Source: Bacteroidota bacterium
GTDB taxonomy: Bacteria > Bacteroidota > Bacteroidia > B-17B0 > Aurantibacillaceae
Assembly: GCA_021156365.1 (NCBI GenBank)
Contig: JAJNDK010000007.1
Span: 1-64,000, forward strand
Length of the DNA stretch: 64,000 bases
Reading direction: 5' to 3'
Part shown: positions 22,909 to 31,857 of the stretch, one piece after another
Numbering within the stretch: position 1 is the first letter of the stretch
Layout: the number at the start of each line of letters is the position of its first letter
The notes under the pieces: generated by a model
Told to the model about the DNA's origin: nothing
Database searches by the model: none
The model's input: the letters and a program-made list of their open reading frames with translations, nothing else
Position numbers and translations under genes: made by a program

Positions 22909-23550
22909 ATGAAGAAAGTATCGGTGATCGTATTTCTTGTCCTGTCTTTGTCAGCTATTGCCCAGGACGATGACCGTTTCCGGTTGGTATTATCAGCCGG
23001 AGCGATCGGTTCGCAGGTAGACGGCGATTCCTATGGGGGCTATACCAAGCTCGGTCCATATGGCGGACTTTACCTGGATAAGGCTATCGGTGAAAAAACG
23101 GCTTTTGATTTCGGGATTACCTATGCACAAAAAGGCGCCCGGAAAAATGCGAATAATATGGATCCTACCTATTATATCTCCCGCCTGCATTATGTAGAAA
23201 TGCCTTTTATGTTCTCTGCCAATTACAAAATAAAATACCGCTTTGAAGGTGGGCTGAGCTTTGCCTATTTATTCGATAAACATGAGGAAAGCTCGCAGGT
23301 AGGCACCATCAATACGCCTTTCAAAAAATTCGATTTTTGTTACAACCTTGGATTCGGTTATCGATTCAAAGAAAAACTATATGTGAACCTGCGTTACAGT
23401 TATTCATTCATCCCCATCCGCGATTACCAGGCGGGCGTGTACCTGGGAACCAATTTCCTGACACGGTTTTTTAATAAAGGTTTGTACAACAACGTACTTC
23501 AGCTTTCCCTCAATTACATCATCTCACCTAAAGAAAGACTCAGTGAATAA
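22909..23550 (+). CDS. Outer-membrane beta-barrel protein (PorT-like)
   Basis: A 213-residue protein with a signal peptide (MKKVSVIVFLVLSLSAIAQ) and an eight-strand-type barrel of the outer-membrane beta-barrel family that includes PorT: GAIGSQVDGDSYGGYTKLGPYGGLYLD, ITYAQKGARK..., FGYRFKEKLYVNLRYSYSFIPIRD. A -7 box TAACTTTG (22894-22901) ends 7 bases before the ATG, so the mRNA is probably leaderless. The gene overlaps ubiX by 8 bases, an odd partner. PorT identity is only suggested; many barrels share this pattern. Confidence 0.7.
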   Translation: MKKVSVIVFLVLSLSAIAQDDDRFRLVLSAGAIGSQVDGDSYGGYTKLGPYGGLYLDKAIGEKTAFDFGITYAQKGARKNANNMDPTYYISRLHYVEMPFMFSANYKIKYRFEGGLSFAYLFDKHEESSQVGTINTPFKKFDFCYNLGFGYRFKEKLYVNLRYSYSFIPIRDYQAGVYLGTNFLTRFFNKGLYNNVLQLSLNYIISPKERLSE

Positions 23551-24115
23551 TCCAAAAGTAAAAATAGTTGTAGCAGTTACAGGTGCCAGTGGTGCCATCT
23601 ACGCCAAAGTACTGTTCGATAGCCTGGTAAAATTATCAGGACAGATCGATGCAGTAGGAGTAGTAATGAGCGACAATGCAAAAGATGTATGGAAGGTGGA
23701 ATTGCAGAATGAGGAATACAAAAACTATCCGTTTCAGTTCTATGAAAAAAATGATTTTTATGCGCCTTTTGCATCCGGTTCGGCAAAATATTCACACATG
23801 ATCGTTTGCCCTTGCAGCATGGGCACACTGGCGCGTATCGCAGGCGGGATCAGTAACGATCTTACTTCGCGTGCGGCAGATGTGATATTGAAGGAACGCA
23901 GGAAGCTGATCCTTGTTACACGCGACACACCGTTGAGCCTCATCCACATCAACAATATGAAAACGGTTACCGAAGCAGGCGCTGTTATTTGTCCCGCCTC
24001 TCCAAGTTTCTATAGTGGCCCTAAAGATTTCGAAGCCCTTGCGCGTACAGTTACGGATCGGGTGATCGATCTCTGTGGACTGGAAAATGAGAGCTTTCGC
24101 TGGGGAGAGAAATGA
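23543..24115 (+). CDS. ubiX: Flavin prenyltransferase UbiX
   Basis: A 190-residue enzyme making prenylated FMN for UbiD-type decarboxylases. It shows the VAVTGASGAIYAKVLFD flavoprotein opening, CPCSMGTLARIAGGISNDLTSRAADV, and RRKLILVTRDTPLSLIHINNM of the UbiX family. The start is GTG at 23543, overlapping the stop of the barrel gene by 8 bases; the next ATG would cut into the flavin motif. With mqnB and mqnD next door the natural partner would be the decarboxylase of the futalosine menaquinone pathway, which is not in the window. Confidence 0.92.
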   Translation: MNNPKVKIVVAVTGASGAIYAKVLFDSLVKLSGQIDAVGVVMSDNAKDVWKVELQNEEYKNYPFQFYEKNDFYAPFASGSAKYSHMIVCPCSMGTLARIAGGISNDLTSRAADVILKERRKLILVTRDTPLSLIHINNMKTVTEAGAVICPASPSFYSGPKDFEALARTVTDRVIDLCGLENESFRWGEK

Positions 24116-24134
24116 GTTTTAAGCCGGTAACAAT

Positions 24135-24728
24135 CTAAAAATTGATATTAAATCCGGCCCTGTACACAAGCGGAGAACCAAAAGGCCCATAGGTGTATGG
24201 TGAATTTGGGGTAGGGAGAAATTCATACATCAGCAGCAGGTAATAGGAAGAATTGTCACCTAACTGATTGCGGAGACCAAGACCTGCGAGATTTACATCA
24301 GCCAGTGTTCGTTTTACACTGCCCGAGCCGATCGAAAAATGATCCGGCACACTCAACAGATCATATTCAGCCTGCAGGAAAAGAAAGTTGAGTGGTTTTA
24401 CGCGCAAAAAAACACCGCCTCCGTAAAATGTATAGCGTTCATTGAATCCACCGTAGTTAACAGAGAGGTTCGTAAAGATCCCCTGAACTCCTACCGAAAC
24501 ATATTTCACCACTTTGTATCCTACGTTCGGGGAAAGGTCTACGAGACTTCCGCCGCTGCTTAGCTGCAATCCGATGTTACCACCGTAGTACAAACTGTCT
24601 TTTTCAAAAAAGGTTTTTTTCGGTGATTTCTGTTTAACTTTGGCCGGACGGTTGTCCTGGGCGATCCCTTTTAATGGGAAGATCGCCAGCACGAGCAGAA
24701 TAGTGGTTACCTGAAACAGCTTTTGCAT
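24135..24728 (-). CDS. Outer-membrane beta-barrel protein, hypothetical
   Basis: A 197-residue protein with a signal peptide (MQKLFQVTTILLVLAIFPLKGIAQ), a short Lys-rich linker, then alternating strands (YYGGNIGLQLSSGGSLVDLSPNVGYKVVKYVSVGVQG...) and a terminal RAGFNINF, as in barrel proteins whose last residue is Phe. No more specific family is evident. It is divergent from the SDR gene and convergent with ubiX. Confidence 0.65.
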   Translation of the reverse strand: MQKLFQVTTILLVLAIFPLKGIAQDNRPAKVKQKSPKKTFFEKDSLYYGGNIGLQLSSGGSLVDLSPNVGYKVVKYVSVGVQGIFTNLSVNYGGFNERYTFYGGGVFLRVKPLNFLFLQAEYDLLSVPDHFSIGSGSVKRTLADVNLAGLGLRNQLGDNSSYYLLLMYEFLPTPNSPYTYGPFGSPLVYRAGFNINF

Positions 24729-24790
24729 TTGTAAGGTAAAGATAGCGAAAATTGCTAATTTATTTGTTAAATGAATTTAAAAACAGAGGA

Positions 24791-25474
24791 ATGAAGACAG
24801 TATTGATAACGGGAGCATCGGGAGGAATAGGCCTGGAACTGGTAAAATTATTTTTGCAAAACGACCATCGGGTGATCGCTGTTTCGAGAGCCGTGGAAAA
24901 CATAAAGAGCATACAAAATGATCGTCTCATTGTTGTGAAAGCAGATATTACCACCGAAGAAGGACGGACTGGTATAACAAAAGCCGTGAAAGAGGCAGGA
25001 TCGATCGATGTGCTGATCAACAATGCCGGTGCAATAGTGAACAAGCCTTTTTCGGACATAAGCCCGGCTGAGCTGGAAACAGTATACAGGGCCAATGTAT
25101 TTGCACCTTTTCATTTGCTGCAAAGTCTGCTTCCGTTTATGGGAACAAGCAGCAAGGGCCATGTGGTAAATATCGGCAGCATGGGCGGCTTCCAGGGAAC
25201 CGCTAAGTTTGCAGGCTTAACTGCCTACAGCTCTTCCAAATTTGCACTGGCGGGCTTAACAGAGATCCTCGCTGAGGAATTCAAAGAAAAAAATATTGCA
25301 TTCAATTGCCTGGCGCTCGGGGCTGCGCAGACAAAGATGGTGGAAGAAGCTTTTCCCGGTTATAAGCCTCCGGTGAGCGCCGAAGAAATGGCTTCATTTA
25401 TAATGGATTTTTCGCTGAAGAGCCACTATTTTATAAACGGAAAAGTCATTCCCGTTTCACTGAGCACGCCATAG
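24791..25474 (+). CDS. Short-chain dehydrogenase/reductase
   Basis: A 227-residue classical SDR oxidoreductase. Cofactor motif TGASGGIG near residue 7, NNAG near 80, catalytic Ser in the NIGSMGG strand and YSSSK (Tyr-x3-Lys) near 155. The ATG at 24791 follows a long AT-rich leader; an upstream in-frame TTG/ATG extension is unnecessary. Substrate unknown. Its stop is 3 bases from the stop of the convergent porin gene. Confidence 0.88.
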   Translation: MKTVLITGASGGIGLELVKLFLQNDHRVIAVSRAVENIKSIQNDRLIVVKADITTEEGRTGITKAVKEAGSIDVLINNAGAIVNKPFSDISPAELETVYRANVFAPFHLLQSLLPFMGTSSKGHVVNIGSMGGFQGTAKFAGLTAYSSSKFALAGLTEILAEEFKEKNIAFNCLALGAAQTKMVEEAFPGYKPPVSAEEMASFIMDFSLKSHYFINGKVIPVSLSTP

Positions 25475-25477
25475 CAT

Positions 25478-27364
25478 TTAATCACGGAATTCCCAGTTCA
25501 CACCTAATCTGAAAGCCCTATCGGGTTGGTAATAGCCATTCAGGAGTGTATAATCAGATCCCATGAATCCCTGGTTCAGATGTTCGGCTTTGAAGAAAAA
25601 TTTCACCGGCTTGAAATTCACACTGAAGAAAAAATCGGCGAACACATAATTCCCTTTTTGCTCATTGGCATACTTCAGGTAAAAGCTGTTCAATGCGGGA
25701 TCGTAAGAAATAAGATCCGTTTTTGAAATATAATCTGCCTGCACACCTATCTCGAATTTCAAACCGTTCTTTTTTACACGGTGCTCGAAATACAGCTGAT
25801 GCCGTGTATACAGCTGCGGAAGTGCAAGAGCATAACTATTTTTGCTTTGATAATTGATCGTATTCACCAGGTGAAATTTATACACTTTCAGATGATGTTT
25901 GATATACAGGCGTGTCGCCAGTACATTTTCTTTTATCTGTACCGGCAGGGCATTGCTTCCCAAAACGATCATGTTTGTAGCAGTGGAATACACGGCTCCT
26001 ATCTCCAGTCGGAGCTTATCGGATGCAATGGAAGCTTCTAATTTCCCGGTCTGTGTTTTATCGAATGCGTTTTTCCAGTAATAATTGTTGCTGCTGTTGT
26101 AATTGAAAAAAAGATCAGGACTCCTGTCTTCATACAGGGCTTTTAAAGACAAACTTGTTTGAAGAAAAGGCAACTGATACCGGGCAGACACATTCACCTG
26201 GTAATCGCCGGTGTTGTCGCCGGAAGCAATATAAGAAGCTCTTTCTTTTACGATGAGCTTGCGGTCGAATCCTCTCCAGGCAAAACCCTGCAAAGCAATG
26301 ATGGAGCTGTAGTAATGGCCGCTGTCGGGTGTTTCCCAATGGCTCCAGTCATACATGCCGCCCAATTCAAAATTACTGTTGCGTGTATTTAAGTTGTAGC
26401 TAAACGAAGGGCTGAGCTTGGATAACTTAGTTGTATCCGCGGTTACAGCCGGATCTTTGTAAACGGTTTTGTAATAATTCGTATCCGGTACATCCGTATA
26501 CTGGCTTTTGTTCGCATAGCCTTTGGTGCCAAGCAGGAGATAATGGTTCACACTACTTGCCGAATCCCGGTTCAGTTTAAAAAAGAGCGAAATGTTGCCG
26601 GTCATGAGGCTGTAGTTGCGGCGGGCTTTCGAGAGATACACAGGCAACAGCTCTTTGTTTACAAAGATGTCGGCCACAATGGATGTATCGCTGGTAATGC
26701 CGCCATTCTCCTGGTGCCTGAACCGATCGAAACCAAAAGATGCAAAATACCCGAAGCGTTTTTTTTTGCCGGTATAGTTGGAAGAAAACAACACGTTGTT
26801 TACAAAGCTTTGCTGGAACTGATAAAAACCGAGGGCTCCGTAGCGATCCAGCTTCAGACTGAAATTCAACCGTTCGTTTATGTTTTGAATATGAGAAAAT
26901 TTCAGCACCTGTTCTTTTTTGGAACCGACCGCTCCGAAGACTTCCGTGTGAATTCCCTTTTGCCAATAGTACCGATCATCCCGCAAACCAAAAAGGCGAT
27001 TGTCGTAAGGAGAGCTGAACCATTTGACACCAAGGGGATCCGTATCACGGAATGAAAGCAGGTAGGAGTAATCCGGTAAGCCGATATTTCCAATCAGACT
27101 GCGTTGAAAATAATTCGGCAGCTCGTTGAAGCTGGTATCGTTTTTACTGAAATTGCTCCGGGTACGCTGATCGAAAAAATAGAAACGGCTATCATACCGA
27201 ACAGTGCGCATGGAATCTTTCGCAGTTTCTGCAACATCCAACGAATCCTGGCCTACAAGCGTATAGGCCGGAAGCAGGAAGCAAAACAGGAAATTACGAA
27301 TTCCGATAGCTATCGGAACGGAAAGTATAGACAAATTGTTCTTATATTGTTTTGTATAACGCAC
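25478..27364 (-). CDS. Putative porin (Porin_10-like beta-barrel)
   Basis: A 628-residue outer-membrane protein made of many amphipathic strands and ending RLGVNWEFRD. The N-terminus RYDSRFYFFDQRTRSNFSKNDTSFNELPNYFQR and LGVKWFSSPYDNRLFGL match the Bacteroidota 'putative porin' family as I know it. The signal region is unusual: about 25 residues (with SVPIAIGIR encoded by the GATAGCTATC palindrome) precede the hydrophobic core FLFCFLLPAYTLVGQ, so a shorter start lacking ATG or a repeat-extended leader is possible. It lies 19 bases after the YihY gene on the same strand. Confidence 0.75.
   Translation of the reverse strand: MRYTKQYKNNLSILSVPIAIGIRNFLFCFLLPAYTLVGQDSLDVAETAKDSMRTVRYDSRFYFFDQRTRSNFSKNDTSFNELPNYFQRSLIGNIGLPDYSYLLSFRDTDPLGVKWFSSPYDNRLFGLRDDRYYWQKGIHTEVFGAVGSKKEQVLKFSHIQNINERLNFSLKLDRYGALGFYQFQQSFVNNVLFSSNYTGKKKRFGYFASFGFDRFRHQENGGITSDTSIVADIFVNKELLPVYLSKARRNYSLMTGNISLFFKLNRDSASSVNHYLLLGTKGYANKSQYTDVPDTNYYKTVYKDPAVTADTTKLSKLSPSFSYNLNTRNSNFELGGMYDWSHWETPDSGHYYSSIIALQGFAWRGFDRKLIVKERASYIASGDNTGDYQVNVSARYQLPFLQTSLSLKALYEDRSPDLFFNYNSSNNYYWKNAFDKTQTGKLEASIASDKLRLEIGAVYSTATNMIVLGSNALPVQIKENVLATRLYIKHHLKVYKFHLVNTINYQSKNSYALALPQLYTRHQLYFEHRVKKNGLKFEIGVQADYISKTDLISYDPALNSFYLKYANEQKGNYVFADFFFSVNFKPVKFFFKAEHLNQGFMGSDYTLLNGYYQPDRAFRLGVNWEFRD
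27301..27318. repeat. Palindromic repeat TTCCGATAGCTATCGGAA
   Basis: Perfect 18-bp palindrome with the same core as 15605-15622, here inside the first codons of the putative porin gene, where it encodes part of the leader peptide (SVPIAIGI). Confidence 0.75.
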
Positions 27365-27383
27365 TCTACCTGTTTTTCTTGTT

Positions 27384-28724
27384 CTACAGGATATCTTTCA
27401 CAAGAACATTGCCTTTATTTTCGTCAAGGATATGGTCAAAGTCGTCGATCAGCTTATGAATACTGTCCAGTTCCTGTGTATGCTGGATCGGCATTTCATT
27501 CACCCCGTGCCTGTCGAGCTTATCCATGATGTACCGTACCGATAATTTATTCTCACTCATAGCCGGCTGATACGCAAGATCTTTTTCGCCGTCTGTTTTT
27601 ATTCCGCTGAAAATGCCGGTTTCGGTGAATTCAAAGATGATCGTACGTACCAATCGCACAGGAAGATCCAGCTTAGTGGCGAGGTCTTCGGCCGTAAGCG
27701 CGGGTTTTCCTTCCACAAAATTCTTGATCACCTTGTGAGCCACCAGCAAAGAAAGCGTTCTTTTGTAGCGTGTACTGATCCCCTGGATCTCGTTCTCTAA
27801 TTCGTAATGATCTACATGCTGATTGGCAAAAGCCAGCTCGGCACCGAACAGTACAATGAACCAGCTATACTGTACCCAGATGAGGAAGAGCGGGAGTGCG
27901 GCAAAGCTTCCATAAATAGCGCTGTATTGGGCCACACCGATCTGGAAAGTAATATACCCCCATTCCAGCAGCTCGAACAGAACAGCGCCCACCACAGCCG
28001 CCATAAACGCCGATTTAAACTTGACCTTTGTATTGGGCAATACCATATAGATAAAGGTGAAAAGCCCGCAGATCAACAGAAAGGAAATTAACTTCAATAA
28101 TACTTTGAACAGCGGACCTATTTGTTGAAGCCAGGTATAGGCATTCAGTATATTGTCGACCTGTGTTTGAATGATCACTGTAATACTTCCGGAAACAATG
28201 ATGAAAATAGGAGCGATCAGCACTATCGACAAGTAATCGGTGAATTTACGCACCCAGGTCCTTGATTTTTTGATCTCCCAGATCTCATTGAAGGACTCTT
28301 CAATACTGCCTAATAATTTCATTACCGACCAAAGCAGGAGCACAATACCGATCCCTGCGATCAGCCCGCCTTTGGCATTGGACAGCATACTGTTGGCATA
28401 TTCAAACACCTGTACCAGCACTTCTTTCTGATCGCTGAAATCAGCTAACAGGTTTTCCTCTAATTTTTTTTCGAGCCCGAATCCTTTGGCAATGGCAAAT
28501 GCAAGTGCAATAACGGGAACGATGGAGAACAGCAGGTAATAGGTGAGGGCAGAGGCTTTCAGTAAACATTTATCCTCATTAAAGCCTTTTATAGCAAGGG
28601 CAAAGATCCGGAGTTGTTTTACGAGAAATCCCTGTTTTTTGTCCATTTTCTCCAGCCGTATCCTCCAAAGCTTATGATTGATGAAGTGAGAAGAACTACG
28701 TATCAGCGCAAAGATTTTCGACAT
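27384..28724 (-). CDS. YihY/BrkB-family membrane protein
   Basis: A 446-residue inner-membrane protein with six transmembrane segments: LLKASALTYYLLFSIVPVIALAFAIA near residue 65, GLIAGIGIVLLLWSVMKLLGSIEESFNEIW, and YGSFAALPLFLIWVQYSWFIVLFGAELAFA near 300, all YihY signature parts. A cytoplasmic C-terminal extension of about 130 residues resembles a winged helix (LTAEDLATKLDLPVRLVRTIIFEFTETGIFSGI). The family was once called ribonuclease BN; its true role is unknown. The porin gene follows 19 bases later. Confidence 0.88.
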   Translation of the reverse strand: MSKIFALIRSSSHFINHKLWRIRLEKMDKKQGFLVKQLRIFALAIKGFNEDKCLLKASALTYYLLFSIVPVIALAFAIAKGFGLEKKLEENLLADFSDQKEVLVQVFEYANSMLSNAKGGLIAGIGIVLLLWSVMKLLGSIEESFNEIWEIKKSRTWVRKFTDYLSIVLIAPIFIIVSGSITVIIQTQVDNILNAYTWLQQIGPLFKVLLKLISFLLICGLFTFIYMVLPNTKVKFKSAFMAAVVGAVLFELLEWGYITFQIGVAQYSAIYGSFAALPLFLIWVQYSWFIVLFGAELAFANQHVDHYELENEIQGISTRYKRTLSLLVAHKVIKNFVEGKPALTAEDLATKLDLPVRLVRTIIFEFTETGIFSGIKTDGEKDLAYQPAMSENKLSVRYIMDKLDRHGVNEMPIQHTQELDSIHKLIDDFDHILDENKGNVLVKDIL

Positions 28725-28821
28725 TATCCGGATATAATTTCCGTAAAGGTAAATTTTTTTGATAAAAAGGGAACTTTTTTGAATCTAAATCGTTTAAGTA
28801 TATATCTTAGCGCGACTTTAT

Positions 28822-29373
28822 ATGCTTTGGGACCGGATAAAATTATTCTTTGGTGGACAGAAATGTGTGGTGAAACCCGCATCTGTGCCCAAAGCTCCTG
28901 TTTCCTTTTTTGATCTGTATGCCAAAACCATCTCCGGCGAAAAATTTCACTTCTCTCAGCTGAAAGGAAAAAAAACACTGATTATCAATACGGCTTCGAA
29001 GTGCAGTTACACCGATCAGTATACTATTCTTGAAAGTTTCCATCAGACCTATGGCAACTCTGTAACTGTGTTGGGCTTCCCCTGCAATGATTTCCTGGGC
29101 CAGGAACCGGAAAGCGAAACGAAGATCATGGAGTTTTGCAGTATCAATTACGGCGTTAGTTTCCAATTGTTTGAAAAAATGACCTTAAAGGGCGAAAGCC
29201 GCTCACAGGTATATGACTGGCTGGGCTCCAGGCAGAAGAACGGTTGGAGCAATCATACACCTACCTGGAATTTCTGCAAATACCTCGTCGACGAGAACGG
29301 TGAGCTCCTGCTTTTTGCCAGTTCTTCGGTACTTCCTACTCACAAGGATTTTATGAGTTTGATAGACGGCTGA
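28822..29373 (+). CDS. Glutathione peroxidase-type thiol peroxidase
   Basis: A 183-residue peroxidase. The peroxidatic Cys61 is in NTASKCSYTDQY, the Gln94 of FPCNDFLGQEP and Trp149 of WNFCKY complete the catalytic triad. Most bacterial members use thioredoxin rather than glutathione, and the Cys at 88 (FPC) is the usual second site. A short N-terminal stretch (about 25 residues) precedes the domain; it has no clear signal. It starts a run of five genes on the same strand, divergent from the YihY gene. Confidence 0.88.
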   Translation: MLWDRIKLFFGGQKCVVKPASVPKAPVSFFDLYAKTISGEKFHFSQLKGKKTLIINTASKCSYTDQYTILESFHQTYGNSVTVLGFPCNDFLGQEPESETKIMEFCSINYGVSFQLFEKMTLKGESRSQVYDWLGSRQKNGWSNHTPTWNFCKYLVDENGELLLFASSSVLPTHKDFMSLIDG

Positions 29374-29411
29374 TCTTTTGCTCCAAAATTTCGTATCTTT
29401 AGGAATTCAAA

Positions 29412-30134
29412 ATGAGGATAAGATCATTCGTCATATCTGTTATTTCCGTAGCTATCGGGATCCTGTTTTCTACCTGTAAGAAAGATCCTGTGCTGGAAAA
29501 TCCTCCTGATCTCGGCTACGATTATTTTCCGGTGCATGTGGGCAAATATATTGTATACAATGTCGATTCCACAAAATACCGGGCCATTGAAGCAGATACC
29601 ATCCATCTTCTGTATCGCATCAAGGAACAGATCGATTCTGTTTTTAATGACAACCAGGGAAGAGAAACCTTTAAGCTGGTGCGTTATGTCAAATATTACA
29701 GCCCTACCGTTTCTTACGATTCTATGCCCTGGACGATAAAAGATGTATGGGCGGTGAATCTCACCAAAACCACGGCAGAAGTGGTGGAAGAGAATGTGCG
29801 TTTTATCAAACTGAGCTTTCCTGTGATGATGAACACTACCTGGAACGGTAATTCGCAGAACACGATGGTGCAATGGGATTATAAATACACGGCCATGAAC
29901 GGGCAGGAAATGATCAATACCCGTAATTATGAAAATATACTGACGGTTACACAGAAAGATTATTCTACTGCACTGGGCAGGCAATTTTACGAGGAAAAAT
30001 TTTCAAAAGGGATCGGGATGATCTCCAAAGAGATCAGGGATTATGTATTTAAAGTAGAGAACGGAGTGTTGCAACCCGGGGTCATCAGTGAAGGTGTGAT
30101 CTATAAAATGTCGATTGTTGATTATCATTTGTAA
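29412..30134 (+). CDS. Lipoprotein, hypothetical
   Basis: A 240-residue protein with a lipoprotein signal (SVISVAIGILFSTCKKD, Cys22). The KKD right after Cys resembles the surface-export context of some Bacteroidota lipoproteins. The mature part is beta-rich (YFPVHVGKYIVYNVDS opening); no named family recognised. A one-base-deleted copy of the GATAGCTATC palindrome (about 29446-29459) encodes the VAIGI of its signal peptide. The stop is one base before the ATG of the subtilase gene, so the two should be coexpressed. Confidence 0.7.
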   Translation: MRIRSFVISVISVAIGILFSTCKKDPVLENPPDLGYDYFPVHVGKYIVYNVDSTKYRAIEADTIHLLYRIKEQIDSVFNDNQGRETFKLVRYVKYYSPTVSYDSMPWTIKDVWAVNLTKTTAEVVEENVRFIKLSFPVMMNTTWNGNSQNTMVQWDYKYTAMNGQEMINTRNYENILTVTQKDYSTALGRQFYEEKFSKGIGMISKEIRDYVFKVENGVLQPGVISEGVIYKMSIVDYHL

Positions 30135-30135
30135 T

Positions 30136-31854
30136 ATGCATTTCAGAAACAGAATATTCATTCCACTGTCTTCCCTTTGCTGGCTGGTATTCTTATGCAG
30201 CTTTTCCAGCCTGCTTTTTTCGCAGAGCGGCGACCGGTATTTTATCCGGCTGAACCATAAGAATAACACAGCCTACAGCCTTGCCAACCCGCAGCAATTT
30301 CTCAGCCAGCGCGCTATCGACCGGCGAACACGTCAGAATATTGCCATCGACAGCACTGACATTCCTGTTGATACGGCTTATGTTCGTCAGATCAGAACAG
30401 CCGGTGCAACAGTATTGTATACTTCACGCTGGTTCAATGCAGTAGTGGCTGTAATACCAAATGCAACGGTTCTTTCTGCTGTAAACACACTTCCTTTTGT
30501 GATCAATTCCAACCCGGTGAATCGCTATAAAAGTGATAAGGAAACAGAGACGATCTTTCCGTTTGTTTCTTCTGAAAGAGGTACATCAACCGCATCGCTT
30601 TATAATTACGGACCATCGCTTAACCAGATAAGTATGCTGAACGGAGTGTGTATGCACGATCAGGGCTATAACGGAGAAGGAATGCAGATAGCAGTTTTGG
30701 ATGCCGGTTATGCCAATGCCAATGTACATTCCGCCTTTGACAGTTTGCGGGCCAATAACCAGATATTAGATACCATCGATTTTACTTTCAACTTTCCACC
30801 CAGTCTTTTTTCGCCTTCCACTTCAGGGCATGGAACTGCTGTTCTCTCGTGTATGGCAGGAAACAAGCCCGGACAATTGGTTGGAACGGCGCCTAAAGCA
30901 AAGTACTGGCTGTTCCGGAGCGAATATGCACCCAATGAGTATATTGTGGAAGAATACAACTGGGTAGGAGCGGCGGAATGTGCGGATAGTGTGGGAGCGG
31001 ATATCATCAACTCTTCACTTGGCTACAATCAGTTCGATAACTCAGGACAGGATCACGTTATGTCTCAGTTAGACGGGAAAACTTCCTATGCCAGCAGAGC
31101 GGCCACCATGTGTGCACGCAAAGGTATGATCGTATGCAACAGTGCCGGGAACACCGGTGGTTCGGGTTGGCCGAAGATCACTTTCCCGGGCGACGCAGAT
31201 AGTATTATTACAGTGGGTGCAGTGGACCCGAACAGGAATTATGCTTCTTTCAGCTCCATAGGTCCGAGTGCCGACGGAAGGGTGAAACCCGATGTAATGG
31301 CGCAGGGTCTGGGCTCTGTAGTTGCTGTCGGGGTCAATACCATTTCCACCAGCAGCGGAACTTCTTTTTCGAGTCCGATCACAGCGGGAATGGTAGCCTG
31401 TTTATGGCAGGCCAATCCCTTAAAAACAAATATGGAGATCATTAATGCCATTCGTCAAAGTGCTAATTTATTTGAAATGCCCAATAACCAGTTTGGCTAC
31501 GGGATCCCTGATTATTGTAAAGCGGATGATATACTTAAGGGAGTTGTGGATACTATTGTCATTCCGGCACCGGTTTTTGTCACTTCACTTGTTTTGTCTT
31601 CTTCCAATCCTTTCAGAGATGAGGTACGGTTTACCCTTACTACTGCCGCTGATCTTTCTTTCACGGTGAAGATCTACGATATCACCGGCAAGCTGGTGCT
31701 AAAAGAGAACCGATCTGTAAAAGCAGAAGATAGTACCGAATACATTATTAACACAGGTTCTCTGTCAGTGGGTGCATATGTAATGAAGATCACTGCTACC
31801 GTGAGCGGGGAGGAAAAAGTGTGGCAATACAAACTGCTGAAGGTGCAGAATTAA
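30136..31854 (+). CDS. Subtilisin-like S8 serine protease with T9SS sorting domain
   Basis: A 572-residue exported protease. Order: signal peptide, inhibitor-like prodomain (about 32-130, FIRLNHKNNT...), S8 domain with Asp189 (VLDAGYA), His232 (SGHGTAV), Asn339 (NSAGNT) and Ser410 (SSGTSFSSP), then a C-terminal T9SS sorting domain (SNPFRDEVRFTL...VKIYDITGKLVL...LSVGAYVMKI). It should be secreted through T9SS and activated by prodomain removal. ATG 30136 lies right after the preceding stop; the longer frame is rejected for lack of signal. The MFS gene starts 3 bases after its stop. Confidence 0.92.
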   Translation: MHFRNRIFIPLSSLCWLVFLCSFSSLLFSQSGDRYFIRLNHKNNTAYSLANPQQFLSQRAIDRRTRQNIAIDSTDIPVDTAYVRQIRTAGATVLYTSRWFNAVVAVIPNATVLSAVNTLPFVINSNPVNRYKSDKETETIFPFVSSERGTSTASLYNYGPSLNQISMLNGVCMHDQGYNGEGMQIAVLDAGYANANVHSAFDSLRANNQILDTIDFTFNFPPSLFSPSTSGHGTAVLSCMAGNKPGQLVGTAPKAKYWLFRSEYAPNEYIVEEYNWVGAAECADSVGADIINSSLGYNQFDNSGQDHVMSQLDGKTSYASRAATMCARKGMIVCNSAGNTGGSGWPKITFPGDADSIITVGAVDPNRNYASFSSIGPSADGRVKPDVMAQGLGSVVAVGVNTISTSSGTSFSSPITAGMVACLWQANPLKTNMEIINAIRQSANLFEMPNNQFGYGIPDYCKADDILKGVVDTIVIPAPVFVTSLVLSSSNPFRDEVRFTLTTAADLSFTVKIYDITGKLVLKENRSVKAEDSTEYIINTGSLSVGAYVMKITATVSGEEKVWQYKLLKVQN

Positions 31855-31857
31855 TTT

